Below are positions 16,864 through 26,000 of a DNA stretch of 39,334 nucleotides, one piece after another; positions within the stretch are counted from its first letter, which is position 1; each line of letters starts with the position of its first letter. Location: positions 1 through 39,334 of the IMG/VR virus record IMGVR_UViG_3300042888_001544. The stretch is one strand, 5' to 3'. The translations under genes were made by a program, and so were the position numbers. The stretch comes from a virus. Under the pieces are notes generated by a model. That model was not told the DNA's origin, made no database searches, and was given only the letters and a program-made list of their open reading frames with translations.

Positions 16864-17082
16864 ATGGCAAGAACACATGGCAACAAAGAGTTTGCCGCCG
16901 TAGTGCGAGAGATTGAACGCATCGGCTTCAGGGTTGAACAGACCAAGCGTGGCGTTTACAAGATTTACCCGCCACTCAGTATTGGTGGGCGTATGTACAC
17001 AACCCACGGAACACCAAAGGCGATGAAAGCCATCAAAAGCGAGTTTCGTAAAATCTACGGCATTGACTTGGCCTCAATATGA
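16864..17082 (+). CDS. HicA-like small basic protein
   Basis: 72 residues. Start ATG 16864 is fixed by AAGGAAGG at 16850-16857. The pattern IERIGFRVEQTKRGVYKIY, a glycine turn, then TTHGTPKAMKAIKSEFRK follows the dsRBD-like fold of HicA mRNA interferases. The catalytic His that HicA has in its GSH motif is replaced (RGVYK), so RNase activity is doubtful. The overlapping downstream gene is an HTH protein, not a typical HicB. RNA or DNA binding is the safest description. It overlaps the next gene by 4 bases. Confidence 0.7.
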   Translation: MARTHGNKEFAAVVREIERIGFRVEQTKRGVYKIYPPLSIGGRMYTTHGTPKAMKAIKSEFRKIYGIDLASI

Positions 17083-17456
17083 TTTACCCAGAAAAAGAGA
17101 TGTATGGCGTTCTGGAGCCACAACCACCAGAAGTAAGACTGTCGGCAGAGCCGCTTCTTGCTCTTTTTAGGATTGAGGGCTCCGAAAATAGCATTTCGGC
17201 TCTAGCAATGCGCTTAGGAACAGAACGCAACGCCATCTACAGGTGGATAGAGAACGGCATCAACCTCAGAGTCGCCGAAAACATGGCTGAGAAAATAAAC
17301 ACCCATCCTGCCTTGATTTGGGGTCCTGAATATCACATCGCAACCTACATGGAAGCAAACCGTCAAACCATAATGGCACGTAGAAAACGGGAAAAACTCG
17401 TTCTTCGGCGTTCTATTGCGAGAAAGGAAAAGAGAGATGAAAGAATCACACAATAA
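17079..17456 (+). CDS. HTH DNA-binding protein
   Basis: 125 residues in an ATGA overlap with the HicA-like gene. Residues 38-82 form a Cro/cII-type helix-turn-helix: ISALAMRLGTERNAIYRWIENG, then a third helix and the HPALIWGPEY segment. The C-terminal third is a basic Arg/Lys helix. Probable transcription regulator. Sharing an operon with a HicA-like and a LexA-DBD-like protein suggests a small regulatory cassette. Confidence 0.75.
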   Translation: MIYPEKEMYGVLEPQPPEVRLSAEPLLALFRIEGSENSISALAMRLGTERNAIYRWIENGINLRVAENMAEKINTHPALIWGPEYHIATYMEANRQTIMARRKREKLVLRRSIARKEKRDERITQ

Positions 17457-17706
17457 GAAAAAAATTTTCTACAGCCCTGAGCAGACAGCACTAACGCTTA
17501 ACTTTATTGTTGACTTCACCAAAGAACGTGGTTATCCACCGTCCGTTAGAGAAGTGGGCGAGAAAATCGGCGTTAGTTCGTCGTCAACTATCCATAAATT
17601 CATACGTCAATGCGTTGATGCAGGGTACGTAGACCTTGATGCACGCATCCCTCGGTCAATAAGAGTTTCCAAGATAGGCAAAAAGTACTTATCTTCGGCT
17701 CAATGA
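17437..17706 (+). CDS. LexA-type winged-helix DNA-binding protein without protease domain
   Basis: 89 residues from ATG 17437, preferred over 17416 because AAGGAAAAGAGAG lies directly upstream. Residues 13-75 match the LexA N-terminal domain: ALTLNFIVDFTKERGYPPSVREVGEKIGVSSSSTIHKFI, with a wing containing RSIRV. The Ser-Lys autoprotease domain is absent. It could occupy host SOS-box-like sites without RecA-induced release, or control phage genes. It overlaps the preceding gene by 20 bases and ends just before the opposite-strand tRNA-Arg. Confidence 0.82.
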   Translation: MKESHNKKKIFYSPEQTALTLNFIVDFTKERGYPPSVREVGEKIGVSSSSTIHKFIRQCVDAGYVDLDARIPRSIRVSKIGKKYLSSAQ

Positions 17707-17707
17707 G

Positions 17708-17780
17708 TGCCCTTGGTTGGATTTGAACCAACGACCTGCGGATTAGAAGTCCGTTGCGCTATCCACTGCGCCACAAGGGC
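17708..17780 (-). tRNA. tRNA-Arg(UCU)
   Basis: 73 nt. Acceptor GCCCTTG/CAAGGGC is perfect and the discriminator is A. The anticodon loop is CTTCTAA, giving UCU, which reads AGA. The T arm has the GTTCAAATC pattern and the D arm is GCGC-type. CCA is not encoded. AGA is the main Arg codon of the large head-module genes at 78-7976, so the tRNA matches phage demand. It has its own upstream promoter. Confidence 0.95.
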
Positions 17781-17790
17781 TTATGGCTAC

Positions 17791-17819
17791 AATCTAGCCT
17801 CTCCAGATAAAGAATGCAA
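17791..17819 (-). promoter_or_regulatory. Promoter of tRNA-Arg
   Basis: Minus strand: -35 TTGCAT (17814-17819), 17-base spacer, -10 TAGATT (17791-17796). The predicted start is a few bases before the mature tRNA 5' end. Confidence 0.65.
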
Positions 17820-17830
17820 GAAAGGCAAAA

Positions 17831-18328
17831 ATGGCATACAACTACATTGAGGCCTTCACCGAAGGTCATTCTTATAACAAAGTCGTTGCGAAGTATTTAA
17901 TTGACAAAGGAATACCGTGTACTGTCCCCGAACTGCAAATAGCAAAAAATCGTGAAGAGCGCCGGCAGATGACATTGACAGAAAAAGACATTACGCTTGA
18001 TTTATTGCCACATATCTTGGAAGTAAAGAACGTCAGCGTGGAATTTGGTTGGGACCCCAAAGACTTCCCGTTCCCCACAACGATTGTTGACACAGTTAAC
18101 AGTTACGAAGACAAACAACAGAAACCGCTTGCATATATTTTGCGCAGTAAGAAAACTGGCGCAATGCTCGCTGTGGGACCATCATCAAAAGACAGATGGA
18201 AGAACAAGAACCTGTACGACAAGAAACAGGAACTAACAGACAACTTCTACATAGTTGACAAACGTGACTTGCGAAGTATGGATGAACTTGTAGAGCACAT
18301 CCTCAAACTCCAAAAACGTACTTCATAA
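17831..18328 (+). CDS. Possible PD-(D/E)XK-type nuclease
   Basis: 165 residues, start supported by AAGAAAGG 5-12 bases upstream. An acidic residue in ITLDLLPH followed by the strand ILEVKN gives a D-x(n)-ExK arrangement, as in restriction-endonuclease-fold proteins. It is followed by PTTIVDTVNSYED and a KPLAYILRSKKTGAMLAV strand pair, also common in that fold. Such proteins trim or resolve phage DNA (lambda exonuclease or Holliday-resolvase roles). The assignment rests on motif reading alone. Confidence 0.55.
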   Translation: MAYNYIEAFTEGHSYNKVVAKYLIDKGIPCTVPELQIAKNREERRQMTLTEKDITLDLLPHILEVKNVSVEFGWDPKDFPFPTTIVDTVNSYEDKQQKPLAYILRSKKTGAMLAVGPSSKDRWKNKNLYDKKQELTDNFYIVDKRDLRSMDELVEHILKLQKRTS

Positions 18329-18447
18329 CTAGATAAAACATGGCAGTTCCATATATCCACATCTTTATCATCGGTTCTATGTCATTTATAAAACTCATTA
18401 GATAAATCTATCCGCACACATCAACGATGTATTTGTATTTATGGGCG

Positions 18448-19041
18448 TCACTGTTCTAGCCAGTTCTTTTTAATCCATTTAGAAATGAACTCAGCACGCA
18501 ATTTAGAACCCGTAGAACCGTAATGGACCTTATCAGGATTCAATAGAAACCGCCTACTTTGGATAAATCTATCCCAACCAACAACGTGCATATTGGTATT
18601 TCTACTAGCCCTGTCTTTAAGCATTACGTTCCATAAGGTCGCTGAGCGGTTGTTGCCCTTCTTCCAGCCTTTCCACACCGAAACCCAAGCAACATTCTTG
18701 CCTTTAAGTTCCCTCATGACTGCCGAAACGTTATTACCAAAAGCCTCTGGCTTATGAAGGCCAGTATCGTTCGTACCAAGCGCAATCACCCAACAAGCGT
18801 CCTTGTCAACGCGCTTCTTGTAGTACCTGACCGCTTCTAAGCCCGTGTGACGGTCGTTAGGCATCTTCGTAAACACCGACCTACTTCCGGCAGCAGAAAT
18901 TATGGCGTCAGGCAAACCGATTTTTTTATATTCAGCAGCCTGAAACTGTTTTGAATGAAGCGTTAAAGAGTCCCCGATGTGGACCACGTTTGAACATGTC
19001 CCAGGGACATTCATTAGTAGGGAGAACAAAAGACTATACAT
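18448..19041 (-). CDS. SGNH/GDSL hydrolase with N-terminal signal-like segment
   Basis: 197 residues from the ATG at 19041, which has AGGTG about 10 bases upstream; an in-frame ATG at 19059 would add 6 residues. The N-terminus MYSLLFSLLMNVPGTCSN is hydrophobic and may be a signal. Block I VVHIGDSLTL holds the catalytic Ser (residue 25). ALGTND supplies the Gly and Asn oxyanion residues. The C-terminal DKVHYG holds the Asp170/His173 dyad. SGNH enzymes remove acyl groups from lipids, polysaccharides or peptidoglycan. Export would fit an attack on the actinobacterial envelope, analogous to LysB, though this is not a LysB sequence. It overlaps the metallophosphoesterase gene upstream by 8 bases. 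Confidence 0.8.
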   Translation of the reverse strand: MYSLLFSLLMNVPGTCSNVVHIGDSLTLHSKQFQAAEYKKIGLPDAIISAAGSRSVFTKMPNDRHTGLEAVRYYKKRVDKDACWVIALGTNDTGLHKPEAFGNNVSAVMRELKGKNVAWVSVWKGWKKGNNRSATLWNVMLKDRASRNTNMHVVGWDRFIQSRRFLLNPDKVHYGSTGSKLRAEFISKWIKKNWLEQ

Positions 19042-19528
19042 ATCTATCAAGCACCTCATCTAAAAGGATTGGTTTGTAACCAGTCTGTTCAACGCTTACG
19101 CACTGATACCAGGGGTCTGGAAGGGATTCGGAGTGTAAGTGTCCATGAATGTTGCCTTTATAGCGGTATTTCTGGTGGTCAGAGACTGGAATGTGAGTTA
19201 AAACAAATCCGTCGTACGAAAAAGTGCCCATGATGTCATAAAAATATGGGGTGTAAACATTTAAAGGAAGTCTGTCGTGATTGCCCTTTATTAATAATTT
19301 CCTACCATGTAAGAACCGCATCGTTTTGACACCTTGCTTGTCTATGGCAACATCACCAAGGTGGATAACCGTATCCTCAGGGCCTACTGTCTCATTCCAC
19401 AACTGAATCATCTCTTCGTCCATATCTGAAGCGGAATCCCACGGACGTAACTTGTCGCCGTGCTTGGCTGAGAACTCGCAAATGCGTTGGTGTCCCCAAT
19501 GGGTGTCGGCGGTAACAAATATTGACAT
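19034..19528 (-). CDS. Calcineurin-like metallophosphoesterase (phage type)
   Basis: 164 residues. All family blocks are present in order: DTHWGH (residues 8-13), GDVA, GNHD and the C-terminal GHLH, which together bind two metal ions. This short form is common in phage genomes and acts on phosphodiesters or nucleotides; the substrate is unknown. A TACGAT -10 element ends exactly 6 bases before ATG, so the mRNA is probably leaderless, with GGAGAT doubling as a weak ribosome site. It forms a two-gene operon with the SGNH hydrolase. Confidence 0.9.
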   Translation of the reverse strand: MSIFVTADTHWGHQRICEFSAKHGDKLRPWDSASDMDEEMIQLWNETVGPEDTVIHLGDVAIDKQGVKTMRFLHGRKLLIKGNHDRLPLNVYTPYFYDIMGTFSYDGFVLTHIPVSDHQKYRYKGNIHGHLHSESLPDPWYQCVSVEQTGYKPILLDEVLDRYV

Positions 19529-19534
19529 ATCTCC

Positions 19535-19562
19535 ATCGTACCGGAGAGAAGTAGGAACTCAA
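19535..19562 (-). promoter_or_regulatory. Promoter of the metallophosphoesterase-SGNH operon
   Basis: Minus strand: -35 TTGAGT (19557-19562), 16-base spacer, -10 TACGAT (19535-19540), 6 bases from the ATG. Confidence 0.6.
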
Positions 19563-19697
19563 ACGTTTTGTATGGATTTATCCAATAGTGGGCTAGACCT
19601 CAAAATTTGTGGTGTGCCCCCCCACGCACGGCCGGCCCGTCTGAAAAGAAGCCCCGAGAATCGCCTTACGGGGTCAGAAAACGACCACTTATAGTAG

Positions 19698-19751
19698 TTA
19701 TCCACACCCTGTGAATACCACCCCCTGTGGTTGTCCACACCCTGTGGATAA
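19698..19751. repeat. Pair of DnaA-box palindromes, possible origin
   Basis: TTATCCACA (19698-19706) is an exact consensus DnaA box. TTGTCCACA (19731-19739) and TGTGGATAA (19743-19751) are further boxes. The unit TCCACACCCTGTGRATA occurs twice (19701-19717 and 19734-19750), 33 bases apart. Each unit is a palindrome of two inverted boxes around CCC. An origin fits best; a regulator operator is the alternative. Confidence 0.6.
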
Positions 19752-20012
19752 AGGTCAAAGCGAACATCTGTACGACGAACACATGTACTACAGGTACCTA
19801 TGGAAGTGCCTATGGACCCACCATATGAACACCTCATACAAACAGTGTCAAGTAAATAGCCCATCAACCATGACGCCATACCTGATTGTGAATATCACCC
19901 TCTGGCATATCCAAAAGTGCGCCTCTCAAGCACGCTTTTGCACACACATCAATCACATCACCAAGTCGCATCAAACTATTAGTTACACACACTTCACACA
20001 CCACACAGCGAG

Positions 20013-23000
20013 GTGTTCTACAATGAATCAATGCCCTTCTCTTATGACATAGAACCAAACGACTCGTCTCGTCTAAGACGTCACATGTCAAGAGTAAAGA
20101 GTGATGACGCTCAAAGAATAGAAGTCAAAGCACTAGGCATGAACCTAGGTCAACTCGCAAGAGGCGCACAAGTCTTTGACCCTAACGCATACGATGGTGA
20201 TGGTGATGGACTAGTACAAGACAGCACACCCTTTGAAAGACCGGCGGTGTTGTCTAACATTGCCTCCATAGCAAGAGGTCTCTCAAGCACCACGGGTGGC
20301 TACGGGTCATACACACCAGCAGGTTCTTGGACAGTAGGCCTCACCAATGAAGAGGTGGCAGAGAGGGCAATACCTGACAACCCTGCTGTTTTCATTGGCA
20401 TGCTCAACGCTCAAGGCCCCATGGGTAGTACAGATGTGTACCTACTAGAGGCTCTCAACGATGTTATCTTTGACCCTGAGGGCGTTGCTAAAATACGTCA
20501 ATCACTAATTAAAACATTAGATGATAGACCTGCATTACGTTCTGCCTTTGACAGGTTTGGTTGTCCACCCATAGGTCTACACCCCAAGGGCAAGCCATAC
20601 AAAGGTCAAGCACATGGTCATTACGCTATCTTCATTAACGAAGCAGCCATAGATGAGGGCGCAGTATCACGCTGGCTAGGTAAAACACCGGCACTAGCAA
20701 AACTATTCAATGAATCCATGATAGCGCCCAAGATAAAGGGCGTGAAGCGAGCATTCTCAGGAGACAACGCAGAGGACACCATCACTCATGAGTGGGGTCA
20801 CTACTTGAACTACCTAGTAGCAAACATCGCACCAGACGCACAACTGCGTGAACTCGCAGCGGCAATGGCATCAGACTCGTGGGGTTATGCACAGTGGAGA
20901 AGAACAGCATTCACAGCGTTACCCAAAGGGGCAGAAAGATTATTCTCCTACTTTGGCGAGATTACAAGCAGTGAAAACTGGAACAAGAAACATGAACTGC
21001 CCGATGAGGATGTTCCGTTCATCAAGAGCGTGTATGGAACCACATCACCAGTTGAGTTCTTTGCCGAATCAGTGCAAGCATACTTCTCCCCCAACCCTAA
21101 AGATAGTGAACTTCTCAACTACGAAGGAACAGTGATTGTTGAGCAAATGCTTGGCATTAGACAAGTATCTCGTAGTGGATTTTCGTCACAAACAAGCGGT
21201 CTCAAAAGCAGTACGGGTAACTCCATGCGTGGTAAGACGCCACAAGAAATTGCAGACATTGTAGTACCTAAGACCAAAGAGGAAGCAATCGCATTAGCCG
21301 ACGCACATAACGCTTTGCTTGTTGACCCAGGTGGTACTCCATACACCGCATCAGAACCAAACACACTGAAGTTGATTACCCCCAAGGGCATTGACGGTAT
21401 GGACTTCTCACCAGAAGCAGTGTCTCGTATGAAAGAGATGATAGTAGAAGCATTATCAAACAACCCCAACTTCTATGAAGCAGTACAAAGATTCGGCATG
21501 CCACCTGTCATGACAACCAAACCAGGGGAAAGACTAGATGGCTCCTACGCTGTTGCGGGTGTAGAAGGTTTTCCTGCTATCACTATTGACTCTACTGTTA
21601 GGGAAGAAGCCCTAGTCAATGGGTTCCCTAATCGCATGTGGGAAGATGAACCATTCATCAAGGGAACATCACAATTCCTAATGGACCCCACGAGTGATGG
21701 GATGTTCGTTCATGAATGGGGTCATTATCTGAATCGTTTAGTGATGAACGTACACCCAGATGAAGACATGAAAGACTTAGCACGCTTTTGGTGGCTAGAT
21801 ACTTGGGACCTAGATGAATACATACCACGTATTTCAAAACTTCTACGCAGATTCATAAAGCCAGACGACAGAGTGTCAGGTAGATACTCTTACGCTCAGA
21901 GATTCGGTAAAGCAGTAAAAAATAATAAGTCAGTCAACTTCACGGGTTACCCCCATGTAAAGACTCAGTATGGGCAGTCACAACCATCAGAAGCGTTTGC
22001 CGAAGCAGTGACAGCAGTGCTCTCTAGCGACATAGACGAGAAGGATATGGTCAGTCCTGAACTACGCAAGGACGTTCTTGACATACTCGGTTTCTCGCCA
22101 TCAGCAAAAGAAGTAGATAGAGCGGGTAGTTCAGAAGGAAGAAGTGCTGGATTCGCCTCAAAGACAGTAACAAGAGGTCTTGGCGTAAGGCTTATTACCA
22201 AGTCCGACCCGTTCACTCCACTCAATGGTCCTGACTGGCTAAAAGATGCTACGGATGAAGAAATAGCAGAGGCTGTCGTACCTACAAACATGGATGACTC
22301 CATAGCGCTAACCGTGATGAACACGGCGTACGGTGCAGACCCAGCAAATTTTCCCACAGAAGCAACAGTAATTGCTGAACTAGCGGAAAGATTGCTATTC
22401 AAAGCAGAATGCACAGACAGTACGGGTGCCCTAATTCGTGATGCAAACGGAAACGCTGCTTTTGTGTTTGATGTACCGATTGACTTCACTCCAGCAGGTA
22501 GACAAAAAGCCAAAGACATGCTCAGACGAATGATGGCAGAATCACCAGAGTTTGCATGGATGATTAGACGCTTCGGGTGTCCACCGGTATTGATTATGGA
22601 TGAACAAAAACTTACCGACCTAAGAAACCAGGTTCAGGCGCTGCGTGATTCAGGAATGGACATACAGTTGCCTCCCCATCTTGATAGTGACTCTATTGGT
22701 GGTTTTTCAATAGCAACTCTTGGTATTACGCTTAGAACAAAACCAGGCAGAGATGACTTGCCGATGGGCTTCAATAGAGGGATAGCAGCGAGAAGAAGAA
22801 CGGGAAGAAAAATAACTAACCCAGACGGCACCATAGAGGACGAAACAGAACACTGGATGAACAACTTCGGTATTTCTCTTCCTGATGTCGGTATTCATGA
22901 ATGGGGTCACTGGTTTTATTCAACCGTTCTAGGAAACAAATTACTATACAAGACGTATGGAATTAGAGGAAAAATGGGAGACAGACAATCTCGTCTTTCG

Positions 23001-26000
23001 TACCTATTTCCTGGTGTTCCTACTGCGGACGTTGAAAAAATGACAAAAGAATTCCTTGATGCTTTTGACGCAGAGGGTTTTATTCCTTTCAACACCATGA
23101 GTGAAATGCATATTGACTCAATAGCCAAAGCGGCATACAGAAGCATAGGTAACAACTTAAGAAACAGACCACTACCAGAACAACTGGCTGCTGCTCAAAG
23201 GTTCACCGACTTAGTACAAGACTATTTAAATAACGTAGTTAACTCATCACGCGGGTGGTCTCCATCACGCGCACAAGAGTTTGCTGACCAAATAGCGCTT
23301 GAGTTTCCGTACCTAGTAAATGACATGCCTCCACTAATAGCGGGAACCTATGCAACAGCAACTCGTCAAGAACTGTGGGCAGAGGCAGTATTACTATTCT
23401 CTTCACCTGACTCAAAGTTGAAAGCCAAGTACCTAACGCCAGAGATAGAAGCGTTTATTGCTTACGCTTTTGGGTTGAAGCCAGACAGAGACCCCAATAC
23501 TCCATATCAAAAACCTTGGGCATCTCGCAGTGGCTTCTCTTCTTCTTCACGGGTAAGAAGACTTCATGCAGCAGAGGACAGTATTCCCGACAGAGTCTCT
23601 GACAAAGATGACGGGTTAGCAAGCAGAACTACTGGAGCATCAACTGCAAAGATGAGTCGTGAAGCCTCTAGTACTTCACGTTTCACTGTTGGTGACTACG
23701 ACTTTGACATAACCGACGAAGACCTATCTACATACGATTGGGATACCGCCTACGACCAGTGGACAACATGGTCGGGTAACTGGCGTATGCGTCACTTATC
23801 CTCAGCAATGATGGGTATAGAACAGCAACCAACCAAGGGTGGCGAAGAGTCATTATCAACCGTCCACGAGATAATGCGTTCGGGTGAACTGTCAAACGCA
23901 CCAGACCACGTCAAAGAATCGGTTCGTGAATCTCTAATCAACACTCACAAGACTATGGAAAAGATATCCATGGGTGAGACTATTAGTGATAGACCCCTCT
24001 ACAGAGGCTTGGGTTCTGTTCCTGACGATTCAGAGATACTCATGGCAGAACAAGGCGAGACGATAACATTCCCACTTAGTGCTTTCACTCCAGACAGAAG
24101 CCTTGCTACAACGTTTGCTGACATGAATGCCGAGAGTGACAAAAAAGTAATCCTCCAACTCAGAGATGGTGCCCATGTAGCATCTAGCGATTACACGACA
24201 CAAATAAGAGACCTAGAAAGCGACTGGATAGAAGTACCTATTGAATCTGTTACTCAGGGAGAATTTACTGTCGTCTCCAAGAGCGAGAAAGACGGGTACA
24301 CAGTAGTAGAACTGTCTCATGTAAATACGTTTGACCCATTAGCAGGAAGAATGATTCCCACAAACGCTCGTGAAGGTTTTGCTTCTTCCAGTATGAGGCC
24401 AGAGCGACGAGTGTCAGATAGTGCCATCCGTACGCTGACGGACAATATGGACTTCCTTCGTGACAATCCACCAATCGGCAAGGGTGGCAAAGACCTAGAT
24501 GACCAGTGGGCACAGAAGACAATAGAGAAACTACGCAGTGGGGAGATATCCCAAGAAGACGCATTTGACCTAATGAATGTCGTCATTGAGATACTCAACA
24601 ACGGGTTCAACGAAGACCCAAGCCAGAAAGAAAACCCAGACGGCAAACTTCTTGCTTACCAAAAACTATCCAAGCGTCTACGCAGGCTCGCTGTCGGCGC
24701 TATGGACAAAGACGATATGGAAGACTTCCGCAGAGAACAAGGCATTGGTCCTACTGCGATTACGGAACCAAAGCCAGGTCCTTATCCTGGTGGTCGTTTT
24801 GGCTTCTCATCTACGACAGCACGGGAAAATTTGTCTACACGGACAGACCAGCGCATTAGTGACATTGACACACAGGTGGCAGAACTTGAATCCGTCAATG
24901 CTCGCCTGACTAGAGCAATAAGTGAACTTGAAGCCACGGGTAACTGGGAAGGAGTTAAGCATGACGTGTTCATCACCGAAGGCAATGACCCAAAGACTTA
25001 CAGCAAGGAGCAGTTAGAGAGCAACGGCTGGTCTGAAATAGTAGTGCAAGACTCAAGAAATGCTATATCGGCAAGGCAGAGAAAGATAGATGTTCTCAAG
25101 AAAGATAGAGACAGTCTTGAAGATGACAAGAAACGCCTAACCGGTGACTATCCAGAAACAACAGTACTCATTGAGGAGTTGCTTCTTGACGAAGCCAATG
25201 TTGAGAAGGTCAAAGCAAGAGCACTAGAAGTCAGTTCAATGAGTGAAAACCAGAGAATGGAAAGATTCACAGACCCGAACGACCCAAATGCAATATATGT
25301 AGTCCACTACGGAGCAGCAAAACTAGAAGGCGGAGAACTTGACCCTGCTCGCTCACGAGGACAAGTTGGACAAGCAATTATGGGCAATACTCGTCAAATC
25401 AATGACGAAACGGCCAGATATATGGTCGGAAAGCGTGATGATGCCAAGCGGGACATATCCATCCTTGAAGACATGAAGCGTCAGATTGATTCTGATGGAG
25501 TTGTTGATTTTGACGCAATAAGAAAAGCCGACCTCAAGGACCCACAAAGAGTTGGAAGAGCAAGAATGCTGTTGGGTCTTAATCGCAGTGACCCAGAAAG
25601 TTCAACAATCACCCCTGAAGCACGACAGATTGCCAATATTGACGGCGCTATCGGAGACAAGAACATAGTGCTGTCCAGACTTGACAAAGTAGCGGACAAA
25701 TTGGTCGCAGACGACTATCAGTATTCCAGCACATACAGAGCATCATCGTTGCAAGACTTGTTCGGCTCGTATGGAGGAAGATACGCAGAGGGTGACGACA
25801 CAAAACGTTCATCAAACACGGGAATTCACATATTCAAAGTAAGAATTGGCGATGACGCAACCGAAGAAAACAACGTTGGTGAGACTCACCTTGTTGGTAA
25901 ACACACTCCGATTGCTTCTCTTGTTGTAGACAGTAATGCAAGTAGTGACAATCCTGGTCGTGAAATATGGAAGGGTTGGCTTGATTTGGTCATCCAACAG

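Larger units (their letters stand above)
19529..20012. other. 484-base noncoding region, possible replication or control region
   Basis: No credible gene is seen. The left part holds the minus-strand promoter and a CCCCG/CGGGG stem (19652-19679 area) without a T run. The middle holds two DnaA-box palindromes (19698-19751). The right part, to the start of the giant gene, is rich in CA/CAC dinucleotides and has no clear promoter motif. Confidence 0.5.

Noticed and set aside
17708-17780. tRNA-Arg as a prophage attachment site
   Set aside because: No integrase, excisionase or matching direct repeat is seen in the window; the tRNA has its own promoter and matches phage codon use.
18397-18563. GATAAATCTATCC repeated near 18400 and 18551
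   Set aside because: One copy is in coding sequence and there is no third copy nearby; likely chance.
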